Source: Anaerolineae bacterium (GTDB lineage: Bacteria > Chloroflexota > Anaerolineae > Aggregatilineales > Phototrophicaceae). From it: a DNA stretch of 64,000 bases. The translations under genes and the position numbers were made by a program. The stretch's first letter is position 1, and each line of letters opens with the position of its first letter. Positions 9,859 to 19,270 of this stretch are shown here, piece after piece. Under the pieces are notes generated by a model. That model worked only from the letters and a program-made list of their open reading frames with translations. It searched no databases and was not told where the DNA came from. Where the stretch lies: positions 152,019 through 216,018 of the forward strand of contig JALHNB010000001.1 in NCBI GenBank assembly GCA_022843745.1, given 5' to 3'.

Positions 9859-10127
9859 ATTGCCTCCTCGCTAGAACAAATTATCTAGTTGCAGTATACA
9901 ACGAGGTTGACGATTTTGAGGCTTAAAATTAGCGACAACACCCGAATTTGGGGGAATAAGGTAAATTCTGTTTTGATGCTTTTTTGAGCCTCAAACCCCT
10001 ATCGCTGACCCCCTCTTGATGCGCTTTGCACGATAATGATGATGGGCAAATGGCTCGAAGTTGCGTGAGATGAATTAGAATATGGGTAGGGGCAACTCGC
10101 CGAGTCGCCCCCACAAAGGATATTGCG
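9859..10127. other. Divergent intergenic region between the DUF4132 operon and kdpD
   Basis: A 269-bp spacer that must hold promoters for both directions. On the minus strand TATACT and TAGATAAT lie about 30-45 bases before the DUF4132 ATG, but no convincing -35 accompanies either. An imperfect inverted pair (TTTGAGGCTTAAAA near 9915, TTTTGAGCCTCAAA near 9985) may be an operator or terminator remnant. The last 40 bases contain the hairpin next to the kdpD ribosome site. No ORF here is credible. Confidence 0.5.
10086..10114 (+). repeat. 29-bp palindromic repeat abutting the kdpD ribosome site
   Basis: GTAGGGGCAACTCG is followed by a near-perfect inverted copy ending in CGCCCCCAC. It belongs with the GTAGGGGC palindromes at 33988 and 46539. 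The next six bases (10115-10120, AAAGGA) are the kdpD ribosome site, so the RNA hairpin would end directly at it and could affect translation. Confidence 0.7.
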
Positions 10128-12824
10128 ATGGAAGATTATAGACCTGACCCCGACGAACTGTTGGCAGCAATCCAGAAAGACGAGGCTCGCCAGCAGCGTG
10201 CCAAGCTGAAGATTTTCTTTGGAATGGTCGCGGGTGTTGGCAAAACCTACACGATGCTGAATGCGGCACGTCAGCTTCAGTCTGAAGGGGTGGATGTGGT
10301 GGTCGGTTATGTCGAAACCCATAAACGCGCCGAAACCGAAGCGCTGCTTGATGGGCTTGAGATCATCCCTCGGCAAAAGCTGGAATATCGCGGCACGATT
10401 CTGGAAGAAATGGACATTGATGCGATTCTGGCGCGTCAGCCGAAACTGGTGCTGGTCGATGAATTGGCGCATACCAATGCCCCCGGTGCGCGACATATCA
10501 AACGCTATCAGGACGTGATCGAGCTGCTCGAAGCCGGGATTGATGTGTATACGACGGTCAACGTCCAGCATTTTGAGAGTCGCGCGGACGCGGTTAGCCA
10601 GATTACAGGTATCACGATTCATGAAACCGTGCCGGATTCGGTTTTGGATATGGCAAATGAGATTGAACTCATTGACCTCTCACCAGACGATCTGAGAAAG
10701 CGTCTGGCTGAGGGCAAGGTTTACGTTCCAGACCGTATCGAAACGGCTGCTAACAATTTTTTCCGCACGGGCAATCTGACAGCACTGCGCGAGATGGCGC
10801 TGCGGCTTACCGCCGAACACGTTGACCATAAGCTGCAAGATTACATGCAGGTCAAGCGGATCGCCGGGCCGTGGAAATCTGGCGAACGGCTGATGGTCGC
10901 GATTGGCGTGAGTCCTTTTTCGGAAAAATTGATCCGCTGGACACGACGTGTTGCTTACAACCTGGAAGCGCCCTGGCTGGTGGCTTATATTGAAACATCT
11001 CGAACGCTTTCAGCAGAAGATAAAGAGCGCTTGGCGCAAAATCTTGCGCTGGCCCGCAACCTGGGCAGCGAAATCGTTATCAGCGCGGGCGACGACATTG
11101 ACGAAGCGCTGATCCGGCTCGCTCGTCAGCGCAATGTAACGCAGATTGTCGTTGGCAAGCCGCAAAGTTCGCGTTGGCAGCGGTTTTTACGCGGTGGTTC
11201 GCTGGTGGACAAGCTCATACATGCCAGTGGCAATATTGATATTTACGTCGTGACTGGAGATGAGCCAGAGCAAACGAAGCCGCGCCTGCCATTGCCACGG
11301 ACGGTGCAGCATTCATCATGGCGACAATATCTATGGGCTATCATTATCGTTGCCATCATTACGGCAATTGATTTGCTGGCTTTTAACTATTTTGAGTTTT
11401 TGGAATATGAAGTCGTCGGTTTGACGGAATTATTCGCCGTCCTGTTGATTGCCATTTATATCGGGCGTGGCCCGGCACTTCTGGCAGCGGCGGTCAGCGC
11501 GATTTCGTGGAATTTTCTGTTTATCACGCCGCGTTTTACATTTGAAATCTCACGTTTACAGGATTTAATTTTGTTCGGGCTGTATTTCGTGATCGCCATT
11601 TTTACAGGCAATCTGACTGCTCGTGTCCGTACACAGGAGCGACAGGCGCGTTATAATGCAGATCGTACAATGGCGCTCTACACATTGGCACACGAGACGG
11701 CAACTGCGGTCAACATGGAAGATGTGTTGGGAACAGGCGTTGCACAAATTGAGCATGTGTTCGATGCACAGGTCGCCATTATCCTGCTGCAATCCGATGG
11801 TCGATTGGGACGGGAAGCGCATAATTGCAGCACCTTGCAGGTTGATGAAAAAGACTTCAGCGTCGCTACGTGGGTCTTTGAACATGGCAAACCAGCCGGA
11901 CGTTTTACCGATACGCTGCCGCTGGCAACCGCGCAATTTTTGCCGCTGCTGACCCCTAACCGCACCGTCGGTGTGATGGCGATCCGCACCCGCCAAAACG
12001 AGCGTTTATCGTTTGACCAGGAGGCGATGCTGGAAACATTTACTTATCAGATCGCGCTGGTGATCGAGCGCGAGATGCTGGATGAAGCCGCCGAGCAATC
12101 GGCGATGCTGCGAGAGTCAGAGCGCCTTTACACGACACTTTTGAACTCGATTTCGCACGAACTGCGCACACCCATTGCGACGATTGCCGGGGCAGCCAGC
12201 AGCCTGGCTAATCCGCAGACCAGCGCGAACGGGGAAGTCCGGGCGGAATTGACGCGCGATATTCAGGACGCGGCGGATCGCCTGAATCGTCTGGTTGAAA
12301 ATCTGCTCGACATGTCTCGTCTGGACGCTGGGCGGCTCAAGCTCAAGTTGGATTGGTGCAATGTGGGTGAGGTGATCGGTGTAGCCGTAAAGCGCCTGGA
12401 AAAATGTTTGTCCAAGCGCCCGTTAAGTATCCAATATGCGCCGAATTTACCGCTGGTACAGATGGATTTTGTTTTGATGGAGCAGGTCATCGTGAATTTA
12501 CTGGACAATATCTGCAATTATACGCCGCCTGCGAGTCCGGTTGAAATTCGCGCCGACATGGATGAAAAATCATTGGTTATCGCGATCACTGACGCTGGAA
12601 AAGGTATCCCGCCAGAAGAGATGGAGCGCATTTTTGAAAAATTCTATCGCGTTCCGGGTACGGCGACGGGCGGAACAGGTTTGGGATTGTCGATTTGTCG
12701 TGGGCTGGTCGAAGCACATGGGGGCAGCCTGACCGTAGAAAATGTTCCAAATGGTGGGGCGCGTTTTATGATCCGGCTGCCGGCGAACGCGACAGCACCA
12801 CCTGTAAAGGAGGCCAGTTTATGA
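10128..12824 (+). CDS. kdpD: KdpD-type sensor histidine kinase
   Basis: An 898-residue sensor kinase with the full KdpD layout. The N-terminal KdpD domain has Walker A (GMVAGVGKTYTML, ~32-44) and LVDELAHTNAPG. A universal-stress-protein domain follows at ~250-370, four membrane segments of the DUF4118 type at ~400-500, then a GAF-like region. The transmitter carries ISHELRTPIATIAG (phospho-His), an NLLDN N-box and the DAGKGIP and GTGLGLSI ATP-binding boxes. KdpD senses K+ limitation or turgor and phosphorylates KdpE. The ATG at 10128 follows AAAGGA by 7 bases. The stop overlaps the kdpE start (ATGA). No kdpFABC genes lie in this window, so the target may be elsewhere, or may include the channel gene on the other side of kdpE. 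Confidence 0.95.
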   Translation: MEDYRPDPDELLAAIQKDEARQQRAKLKIFFGMVAGVGKTYTMLNAARQLQSEGVDVVVGYVETHKRAETEALLDGLEIIPRQKLEYRGTILEEMDIDAILARQPKLVLVDELAHTNAPGARHIKRYQDVIELLEAGIDVYTTVNVQHFESRADAVSQITGITIHETVPDSVLDMANEIELIDLSPDDLRKRLAEGKVYVPDRIETAANNFFRTGNLTALREMALRLTAEHVDHKLQDYMQVKRIAGPWKSGERLMVAIGVSPFSEKLIRWTRRVAYNLEAPWLVAYIETSRTLSAEDKERLAQNLALARNLGSEIVISAGDDIDEALIRLARQRNVTQIVVGKPQSSRWQRFLRGGSLVDKLIHASGNIDIYVVTGDEPEQTKPRLPLPRTVQHSSWRQYLWAIIIVAIITAIDLLAFNYFEFLEYEVVGLTELFAVLLIAIYIGRGPALLAAAVSAISWNFLFITPRFTFEISRLQDLILFGLYFVIAIFTGNLTARVRTQERQARYNADRTMALYTLAHETATAVNMEDVLGTGVAQIEHVFDAQVAIILLQSDGRLGREAHNCSTLQVDEKDFSVATWVFEHGKPAGRFTDTLPLATAQFLPLLTPNRTVGVMAIRTRQNERLSFDQEAMLETFTYQIALVIEREMLDEAAEQSAMLRESERLYTTLLNSISHELRTPIATIAGAASSLANPQTSANGEVRAELTRDIQDAADRLNRLVENLLDMSRLDAGRLKLKLDWCNVGEVIGVAVKRLEKCLSKRPLSIQYAPNLPLVQMDFVLMEQVIVNLLDNICNYTPPASPVEIRADMDEKSLVIAITDAGKGIPPEEMERIFEKFYRVPGTATGGTGLGLSICRGLVEAHGGSLTVENVPNGGARFMIRLPANATAPPVKEASL

Positions 12825-13510
12825 GCGAGGGGCCGCTTGTCCTGATTGTGGACGATGAGTTGCAAATTCGGCGTTTTCTCAGGATCAGTCTGGAAGCGAA
12901 CGGTTATCAGGTGCATGAAACCAACAGCGGACAGGACGCTATCGTCAAGACCGCCCAGCTTCGCCCTGATCTGATTATCCTGGATATTGGCTTGCCGGAC
13001 ATTGATGGCCTGGAAGTCCTGAAACGTTTACGTGAGTGGACAAAAACGCCGGTCATTATGTTGTCTGTGCGCGATTCAGATCGTGATAAAGTTGCTGCGC
13101 TGGACGCAGGCGCAGACGATTATCTGACCAAGCCGTTCAGTGTGGAAGAACTCATGGCGCGGCTGCGGGTCGCCCAGCGTCATAACCAGCCTCAAATTGA
13201 AGAAGCGGTTTTTACGGCAGGTGATGTTCAGGTCGATATGGCGCGGCGATTAGTCACTAAAAAAGATGTCCCTGTGAAGCTGACTCCCACCGAATATGGG
13301 CTGCTGCGTTTGCTCATCCAGCACGCAGGCAAAGTGCTGACTCATCATCAGATTTTGAAAGAGGTCTGGGGGCCGGAATATGTCAACGAAACTCATTATC
13401 TGCGGGTTTATTTTGCGCAGCTACGGCAAAAATTAGAAGATGATCCCACACTGCCCAAGATTATTTTGACCGAACCCGGTGTTGGCTATCGGCTGATAGG
13501 CGACGAATGA
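12821..13510 (+). CDS. kdpE: KdpE-type OmpR-family response regulator
   Basis: A 229-residue regulator with receiver and winged-helix DNA-binding domains. The receiver has the acidic pair DD (11-12), phospho-acceptor Asp55 in ILDIGLPD and the conserved Lys in LTKPF. The C-terminal half has the OmpR/PhoB signature LTPTEYGLLRLL and ends EPGVGYRLIGDE. I place the start at the ATG at 12821, which has a perfect ribosome site (AAAGGAGG) and a 4-base overlap with kdpD; the frame is open further upstream, but that part lies inside kdpD. It is expected to activate K+ uptake genes. It converges on the channel gene, with a 21-bp gap. Confidence 0.95.
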   Translation: MSEGPLVLIVDDELQIRRFLRISLEANGYQVHETNSGQDAIVKTAQLRPDLIILDIGLPDIDGLEVLKRLREWTKTPVIMLSVRDSDRDKVAALDAGADDYLTKPFSVEELMARLRVAQRHNQPQIEEAVFTAGDVQVDMARRLVTKKDVPVKLTPTEYGLLRLLIQHAGKVLTHHQILKEVWGPEYVNETHYLRVYFAQLRQKLEDDPTLPKIILTEPGVGYRLIGDE

Positions 13511-13531
13511 TTGTGGGCGAGTGACGAACGA

Positions 13532-14620
13532 CTATTTTTCCCGGTTGCGTGCCACAACATCTATTACACGCTCATGATGAGCGAAAATAACCAGCGTATC
13601 ACCCGCGCTCACAATGGTATCGCGGTGCGGCTGCACATGAGTCTCCCCATTGCTGCTGTGAAGCACAATGTCCATATCATTTTCTTTTTGCAGCATCCCC
13701 ACTTCGCGACCATCCAGAAATGATCCTCGCTTAACTGTCAGCCGGACGGTGCTGTAATCCACGTCATTCACGCGCACACTTTGCGCCATTTCCACGCCAA
13801 CGGCTAACCCGGCGAACACGGGCGCGGAAAGTTCTGATGAACTCAGGACAGATTGTACGTTCATAAATCGCGTAATTTGTTGGGCGAACTGGTCATCCCA
13901 GACACGGGCGACAATGCGCACATCGGGGTTCATGTCGCGGGCGCGCATGATCGCTTCCAGATTGACCTGATCGTTGCCTGTGCAGGCGACAAATGCCTCA
14001 GCATCGCGCAGTCCGGCTTTTTCCAGCGTGATGGATGCGCGTCCATCCAGCACCAGCAGCGGCACGTCAAGCTCACGCAGCATATCTTCAATGCCGTCGT
14101 CCGGGTCATTGTCGATGACCACCACATCAAATCCCATATCAGTCAGGGTACGGATGACACGTGCGCCCACATGTCCAGCGCCAAAAACGATCACATGATT
14201 ACGATAAGTCGAAGCCACCGCTTCCCTCCAGGCATCGCGTCGTTCATCGCGATTGAAAAACAGACGCACGAAATCCGCCACGCCGTTGCCAACGATAAAC
14301 ACCAGAACAGGTGGCAGCAGATACCAGAACAGTACCAACTGCCATTCTGGTGGTACATCTTCTGGCGTTTCCAGAATCATCAGTTGCAGCATCATATAAG
14401 GGCGGTCAATCAGCGGGATCGAAACGCCGCGCAAATTGTAATAAATTTCGCCGTAGATATAGCCACCGACCAGAGTCACCGCCAGGAAAGCCAGAATCGG
14501 CTTATAAAATTGCCGCCAAAGTGCACGAGTATCCCGCCAGACGGCGCGTACTTTGCGGAGTAAGGCCGCCGCCCGCCGCCGACGTGGGCGAATCGGGACG
14601 ACAAATTGAGGCGCAGGCAT
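13532..14620 (-). CDS. Two-TM TrkA/RCK-domain channel-like protein without a TVGYG filter
   Basis: A 362-residue membrane protein. An Arg-rich N-terminus is followed by TM1 (~41-60), a re-entrant-looking segment (70-92) and TM2 (~95-120). A TrkA-N Rossmann domain then starts with VIVFGAGHVG (143-152) and the acidic VVIDND strand end, and a TrkA-C-like domain closes (SFLDGREVGML to LVIFAHHERV). This is the 2-TM/RCK architecture of bacterial K+ channels. However, the pore loop reads LQLMILETPEDVPPEWQ and lacks TVGYG, so ion selectivity is unclear. It may be a non-K+ channel or a gating-only subunit. The start lies 5 bp after the TPR gene, so the two are probably cotranscribed. Its position next to kdpDE suggests osmotic or ionic homeostasis. 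Confidence 0.75.
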   Translation of the reverse strand: MPAPQFVVPIRPRRRRAAALLRKVRAVWRDTRALWRQFYKPILAFLAVTLVGGYIYGEIYYNLRGVSIPLIDRPYMMLQLMILETPEDVPPEWQLVLFWYLLPPVLVFIVGNGVADFVRLFFNRDERRDAWREAVASTYRNHVIVFGAGHVGARVIRTLTDMGFDVVVIDNDPDDGIEDMLRELDVPLLVLDGRASITLEKAGLRDAEAFVACTGNDQVNLEAIMRARDMNPDVRIVARVWDDQFAQQITRFMNVQSVLSSSELSAPVFAGLAVGVEMAQSVRVNDVDYSTVRLTVKRGSFLDGREVGMLQKENDMDIVLHSSNGETHVQPHRDTIVSAGDTLVIFAHHERVIDVVARNREK

Positions 14621-14625
14621 CCTGT

Positions 14626-15903
14626 TTAGCGTCTTACCAGCGTGCGTTCAGTGTCCGCGCTCAGGACGATCCAGCCTTCGACGCTATCGCCCGCCGCGCT
14701 CACACGCCACCAGACATAGCCATCGGCACTCTCCGGGTCTTCAAGGGTGGTCGCAAACACGCCGTTGGGCAGCCGTTCGACAATTTCGAAATCCAGCCCC
14801 GGCCCGGTGCGCAAATTCAGAAAATCGTCTTTTGTGGTTTGAACGATCACATCATCGCCGACTTCGAGGCCAGGGTCTACATTCAGGGTAAGGTCAATTT
14901 CGCCTGTAAAACCGCCGCCTGCATGACTGACCACCAGCGTGTATTTGCCATCTTCTGGGATCGCGTAGCCATCAATGAGCGAGTCCAGGCCGCCCGCGCC
15001 GTCGTCATTGGCAGCAACGGCATCCCCTTCGCCATTCAGCAGCACCACCAGCGGGTCGATTGATTCGCCATCATCTGCTTTGCCGACAGCTGTTATATTC
15101 AGGACCTGCCCCAATTTTCCCGACAGGGGAAAGTAGTAGGTCATCCCCTCTTCCATCGGCAGGGAGACTGTCGAGCCAATTTCGTAATCGGAACGTTCGA
15201 CTTTTTCGATCTCGTTCGCGTCAACCCAGCGCCAGAAATCCGTATAGGCGCTTTCGGCCTCGTTGGATAATTCAAAAATCACGGCGCGTGTCAGGAAAAG
15301 ATCGGACTTGACTTCAATTTCCAGCGCACGATTGATGTCATCCAGCGCCAGGTCATATTCTTCAAGATCTATGTAGATGTTGGCGCGATTTTCTAATGCC
15401 AGCGTATCATCAGCTTCGAATTCAATGGCGCGGGTGTAATCTTCTAATGCCAGATCGAACTGCTCCATGCTCATGTAGGCGACGGCTCGGTTGTTATAGC
15501 CTGCCCAATCACTCGGCGAAAGCTCAATATAGCGACTATACATATCGACAGCATCCTGAAACTCGCCTGTTTCCTGCAACGAATAGGCTACTCTGAAGAC
15601 AGCATCCGCATTGTCCGGCTGCTCATTCATGACACGCTGATAATCGGCTAATGATGCTTCGTAATTTTCTTCCTGAAAATAAATCGCGCCACGCTGTTCA
15701 TAGGCATCCGTTCGCGTCGAATCCAATTCAATCGCGCAATCGTAGTAGCCTAACGCGAGTTCATACTGCTCTTTTTGAACAGCTTGCTCTGCTTTATCGA
15801 TATAGAGATCGGCGTTTCCAGCGGTGCAGTCGTCCGATGTTTGCGCGGCCACAGGGATGATTGCGGACAATAAAAATATGATAAGCAGCAGTGATCGTCT
15901 CAT
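14626..15903 (-). CDS. Secreted TPR - PPC-like - SH3b protein
   Basis: About 425 residues. Signal peptide: MRRSLLLIIFLLSAIIPVAAQ. Four to five tetratricopeptide repeats follow (~30-215; for example AYEQRGAIYFQEENYEASLADYQ read in two parts). Next comes a beta-sandwich resembling a bacterial pre-peptidase C-terminal domain (VLLNGEGDAVAANDDG, YTLVVSHAGG) and a C-terminal SH3b domain (LNLRTGPGLDFEIVERLPNG). SH3b domains usually bind cell-wall peptides. Two adjacent ATGs occur; the one at 15903 is better spaced from GAGG, with 15906 as the alternative. The channel gene follows after 5 bp, so this may be an extracytoplasmic partner, for example a wall-stress sensor. The exact role is unknown. Confidence 0.75.
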   Translation of the reverse strand: MRRSLLLIIFLLSAIIPVAAQTSDDCTAGNADLYIDKAEQAVQKEQYELALGYYDCAIELDSTRTDAYEQRGAIYFQEENYEASLADYQRVMNEQPDNADAVFRVAYSLQETGEFQDAVDMYSRYIELSPSDWAGYNNRAVAYMSMEQFDLALEDYTRAIEFEADDTLALENRANIYIDLEEYDLALDDINRALEIEVKSDLFLTRAVIFELSNEAESAYTDFWRWVDANEIEKVERSDYEIGSTVSLPMEEGMTYYFPLSGKLGQVLNITAVGKADDGESIDPLVVLLNGEGDAVAANDDGAGGLDSLIDGYAIPEDGKYTLVVSHAGGGFTGEIDLTLNVDPGLEVGDDVIVQTTKDDFLNLRTGPGLDFEIVERLPNGVFATTLEDPESADGYVWWRVSAAGDSVEGWIVLSADTERTLVRR

Positions 15904-15950
15904 CATTACCTCGTGAATAAACAGTAAATTCAAATCTCATTTTAGCATTG

Positions 15951-15980
15951 AATCAAAAGGGCGACTTGAAAGCCGCCCCT
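15951..15980 (-). terminator. Intrinsic terminator of the gcv operon
   Basis: Downstream of the gcvPB stop, the minus strand reads GGGCGGCTT, a short loop, AGTCGCCC and then TTTTGATT. The stem is GC-rich and followed by a T-run, the standard Rho-independent form. Confidence 0.7.
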
Positions 15981-16003
15981 CAAATTCTTGGTGTTTGTGA
16001 TGT

Positions 16004-17503
16004 TTAGTCGCCGGAGCGTTCGCCTGCCGTCACCGAGAGCGATGGCAGCGCCGGGCCGCAGCACAGGACAAGCTGCTTTGCCGCCCGCACTTCGTCCAGC
16101 CGCGAAACTGGGGTCACATGTGGCGCGGTCTTGAGCAGTTCAGGATTTTCGTGCGCTTCCTGGGCGATTTTCTTCATCGCGTCGATAAATTCATCCAGCG
16201 TCGCTTTGGCTTCCGTCTCCGTCGGCTCGATCAGAAGCGCTTCGGGGACGATCAGCGGGAAATAATTCGTTGGCGGGTGAATCCCGTAGTCCATCAGACG
16301 CTTGGAAATATCGAGCGCGTGAATATCGTCGATGCCCTCAAAATGGCCTTCCAGCACGAATTCGTGGGCGCAGATTCGCGGATAAGGGATTTTGTAGGTG
16401 TCCTTTAGCCGAGCGCGAATGTAGTTGGCGTTCAACACGGCATGGCGCGAAATATCCTTGATGCCCTGGTCGCCGTGAATGCGAATGTAGGTATAGGCGC
16501 GGACGTGCATCCCGAAATTACCCTGGAATGCCTTCAACTGCCCGATAGTTTTTTCTGGCGCTCGTAGGCCGTAGAGTGGCGCTTCTTCGTCATCCGTCGG
16601 CGCTTCGACAATCTGCGATGTCGGGCCGGGCAGATAATCCTTGAGCTTTTCGCCTGCGCCCACCGCGCCGCAGCCGGGGCCGCCGCCACCGTGCGGGGTC
16701 GAGAATGTTTTGTGCAGATTGTAGTGCATTACATCGAAGCCGAGTTCCCCCGGCTTGACCACACCCATGAGCGCGTTCATGTTCGCGCCGTCCATATACA
16801 TCAGGCCGCCGCAGTCATGTACTGCCTGAATTACATCCAGAATCTGGCTTTCGAACAGGCCAAGTGTGCTGGGTACAGTAATCATCATTCCAGCGACGGT
16901 ATCATCGCAGGCTGCTTGGAGCGCCTTGAGGTCAACATCGCCGTTTTCGTCCGATGGCAGTTCAACAGCCTGCAATCCCGCCATGCTGACCGTCGCAGGA
17001 TTGGTGCCATGTGCGCTGTTGGGGACGAGAATTTTGGTGCGTTTCCTATCGCCGCGATCCAGATGATATTTGCGGATCATCAAAATTCCGGCCAGTTCGC
17101 CCTGTGCGCCTGCTGCTGGGGCGAGGCTCACGGCTTTGAATCCACTGATCTCCGCCAGCCATTCCTGAAGCTGGTACATCAAGGCTAACGCACCCTGTGA
17201 GCCTTCTTCATCGGTCAGAGGGTGAAGCTGCGCGAAACCGGGCAGACGCGCCATATCTTCGTTGATCTTAGGGTTGTACTTCATCGTACATGACCCCAGC
17301 GGATAGAAGCCTGAGTCAATGGAGTAATTCTTCTTGCTGAGATTGACGAAATGCCGGATCACCTGCAATTCGCCGACTTCGGGCAGATTCAATTCGGTGC
17401 GTAATAGTTCGGTGGGCAGCGATGTCTCCGGCACATCGACATCTGGCAGCAGCACGCCGCGCCGTCCGGGTGCGCTAATGTCGTAAATGGTAGGTTCGGT
17501 CAT
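16004..17503 (-). CDS. gcvPB: Glycine dehydrogenase (decarboxylating) subunit 2
   Basis: A 499-residue beta subunit of the split P-protein. It decarboxylates glycine using pyridoxal phosphate and passes the aminomethyl group to lipoylated GcvH. The PLP lysine lies in MHYNLHKTFSTPHGGGGPG. FYPLGSCTMKYNPKINE and the PNSAHGTNPA segment are typical of the family, and the length is normal. The ATG at 17503 overlaps the gcvPA stop by ATGA. Expression should depend on the glycine riboswitch upstream of gcvH, and a terminator follows the gene. Confidence 0.97.
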   Translation of the reverse strand: MTEPTIYDISAPGRRGVLLPDVDVPETSLPTELLRTELNLPEVGELQVIRHFVNLSKKNYSIDSGFYPLGSCTMKYNPKINEDMARLPGFAQLHPLTDEEGSQGALALMYQLQEWLAEISGFKAVSLAPAAGAQGELAGILMIRKYHLDRGDRKRTKILVPNSAHGTNPATVSMAGLQAVELPSDENGDVDLKALQAACDDTVAGMMITVPSTLGLFESQILDVIQAVHDCGGLMYMDGANMNALMGVVKPGELGFDVMHYNLHKTFSTPHGGGGPGCGAVGAGEKLKDYLPGPTSQIVEAPTDDEEAPLYGLRAPEKTIGQLKAFQGNFGMHVRAYTYIRIHGDQGIKDISRHAVLNANYIRARLKDTYKIPYPRICAHEFVLEGHFEGIDDIHALDISKRLMDYGIHPPTNYFPLIVPEALLIEPTETEAKATLDEFIDAMKKIAQEAHENPELLKTAPHVTPVSRLDEVRAAKQLVLCCGPALPSLSVTAGERSGD

Positions 17504-18837
17504 GCGGACACCTCTTTTAGAGCGCTCACAAGCGCATCAATTTCGTCTTTGCGATTCATTTCCGTCACGCAGACCAGCATATGATCCTTCAGGTGCGGGT
17601 AATCTTTGCCCACATCGTAGCCGCCAAGGATGCCGTGCTTATATAGATGATCGTTGATTTCGCTTATTGGACGCGGGCATTTAACGACAAATTCGTTGAA
17701 AAATGGCTTGCTCATATCGACGCTGTAGGCTTCGAGCGCGTTGATCTGCTTGGCGGCGTAATGCGCCTTGTGGAAGCACAATTCGGCGGCACGGCGAATC
17801 CCATATTTACCCATTAGCGACATATAAACGGAGGCTGAGAGCGCCATCAAGCCTTGATTTGTGCAGATGTTGCTCGATGCTTTTTCGCGCCGGATGTCCT
17901 GTTCACGGGGGCGCAGCGTCATCACATAGGCACGCTTGCCATTCATATCCAGCGTTTCGCCGATAATGCGTCCGGCAATTTTGCGAACGTATTCGGTGCG
18001 CGTGGCAAAGAATCCGAGATATGGCCCGCCGTAGCTCAAGGGAATGCCCATCGGCTGACCCTCACCGACCACGATGTCCGCGCCGAGTTCGCCGGGGCTT
18101 TTGAACATCCCCAGCGCCATTGGATTCGCCACAAATACGAGTAATGCGCCTGCTTCGTGAACTTTTTCAGCCAGCGTCTTGAAATCGTCGATCTGCCCGA
18201 AGAAATTGGGGTATGAAACCGCCAGCATCGCCGTATTTTCGTCCAGCATATCGACTAAATCGGAAACATCGGCGCGGCCTTTATCGCCAACAATTTTGAT
18301 GTTCGTTCCCTGGTGATAGGTACGCACGACAGCGCGATACTGGGGATTGATCGCGGGGCTGAGGATAATTTTGGTGCGTTTGTGGCGCGAAACTTCTACC
18401 GCGACGGTGACGGCTTCGGCAAGGCTGGTCGCGCCGTCGTAATGGCTGGCATTGGCGGCATCCATGCCTGTCAGCGCACACATCATACTCTGATATTCAA
18501 AGGTTGCTTGCAGCGTCCCCTGGCTCATTTCGGGCTGATAGGGCGTGTAGGCGGTATAAAATTCGCCGCGCAGCAAAATATGATTGACGGCGGACGGGAT
18601 GAAATGATGATACGCGCCCGCGCCGCGAAAAATCGCGAAATCCTGCGCATTATCATTGGCCTCGCCTAGTGCTTGCAGTTCGGCGATAACGTCCATTTCG
18701 CTCAGGGGTGCAGGCAGGTCAAGCGCTGGAAAACGGTGTGTCGAAGGGACTGCTTCGAACAAGTCCTCGATGGTCGAGACTCCAATGGCCGACAGCATTT
18801 GCTGCCGTTCGGCATCGGTATGGGGTATATAGCTCAT
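17500..18837 (-). CDS. gcvPA: Glycine dehydrogenase (decarboxylating) subunit 1
   Basis: A 445-residue alpha subunit of the two-part P-protein, forming the enzyme with GcvPB. Family hallmarks are IPHTDAERQQML at the N-terminus, FRGAGAYHHFIPSAVNHIL, YTPYQPEMSQGTLQ and GEGQPMGIPLSYGGPYLG. The ATG at 18837 is 17 bp from the gcvH stop. The order H-PA-PB is common; the T-protein (aminomethyltransferase) gene is not in the window. Confidence 0.97.
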   Translation of the reverse strand: MSYIPHTDAERQQMLSAIGVSTIEDLFEAVPSTHRFPALDLPAPLSEMDVIAELQALGEANDNAQDFAIFRGAGAYHHFIPSAVNHILLRGEFYTAYTPYQPEMSQGTLQATFEYQSMMCALTGMDAANASHYDGATSLAEAVTVAVEVSRHKRTKIILSPAINPQYRAVVRTYHQGTNIKIVGDKGRADVSDLVDMLDENTAMLAVSYPNFFGQIDDFKTLAEKVHEAGALLVFVANPMALGMFKSPGELGADIVVGEGQPMGIPLSYGGPYLGFFATRTEYVRKIAGRIIGETLDMNGKRAYVMTLRPREQDIRREKASSNICTNQGLMALSASVYMSLMGKYGIRRAAELCFHKAHYAAKQINALEAYSVDMSKPFFNEFVVKCPRPISEINDHLYKHGILGGYDVGKDYPHLKDHMLVCVTEMNRKDEIDALVSALKEVSA

Positions 18838-18854
18838 AGATTATTCCCTGGATA

Positions 18855-19247
18855 CTAACGATTCTCGCAATAGGTGTCGTAGGCGGCGGAGTCCATCAGG
18901 CTGTCGGCCTCGGAAGCATTATCCAATTTGACCTTGATAATCCAGGCTTTGCCGTAGGGGTCGCCATTAATCAATTCCGGGGTGTCTTCCAGTTCGCTGT
19001 TGATCCCCGTTACCGTGCCGCTTACGGGTGCGCTCAAATCCGAGGCCGCTTTGACGGATTCGACAACGCCAAACGCTTCGCCCTTCGCGATTTTCGCGCC
19101 GACTTCTGGAAGCTCGACAAACACAATATCGTTGAGCGAATCCTGGGCATAATCGCTGATGCCAATAGTCGCCGTGTCGCCTTCAATGCGAATCCATTCA
19201 TCCGTTTTGGCATATTTCAAATCGGCGGGTGTGTTCCATTTTCCCAT
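18855..19247 (-). CDS. gcvH: Glycine cleavage system H protein
   Basis: A 130-residue lipoyl carrier that shuttles the aminomethyl group between P and T proteins. The lipoylated lysine is K66 in GVVESVKAASDL, followed by the APVSG turn. I choose the ATG at 19247 (MGKWNTPADLKY) because GGAGG lies 8 bases upstream; the longer reading frame to 19289 would run back towards the riboswitch terminator. First gene of the gcvH-gcvPA-gcvPB operon. Confidence 0.96.
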   Translation of the reverse strand: MGKWNTPADLKYAKTDEWIRIEGDTATIGISDYAQDSLNDIVFVELPEVGAKIAKGEAFGVVESVKAASDLSAPVSGTVTGINSELEDTPELINGDPYGKAWIIKVKLDNASEADSLMDSAAYDTYCENR

Positions 19248-19270
19248 GCTGAAATCCTCCAGGTTGAGTC

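Noticed and set aside
10128-13510. Full kdp potassium-pump operon
   Set aside because: kdpD and kdpE are clear, but no kdpF, A, B or C coding sequence exists on either side in the window.
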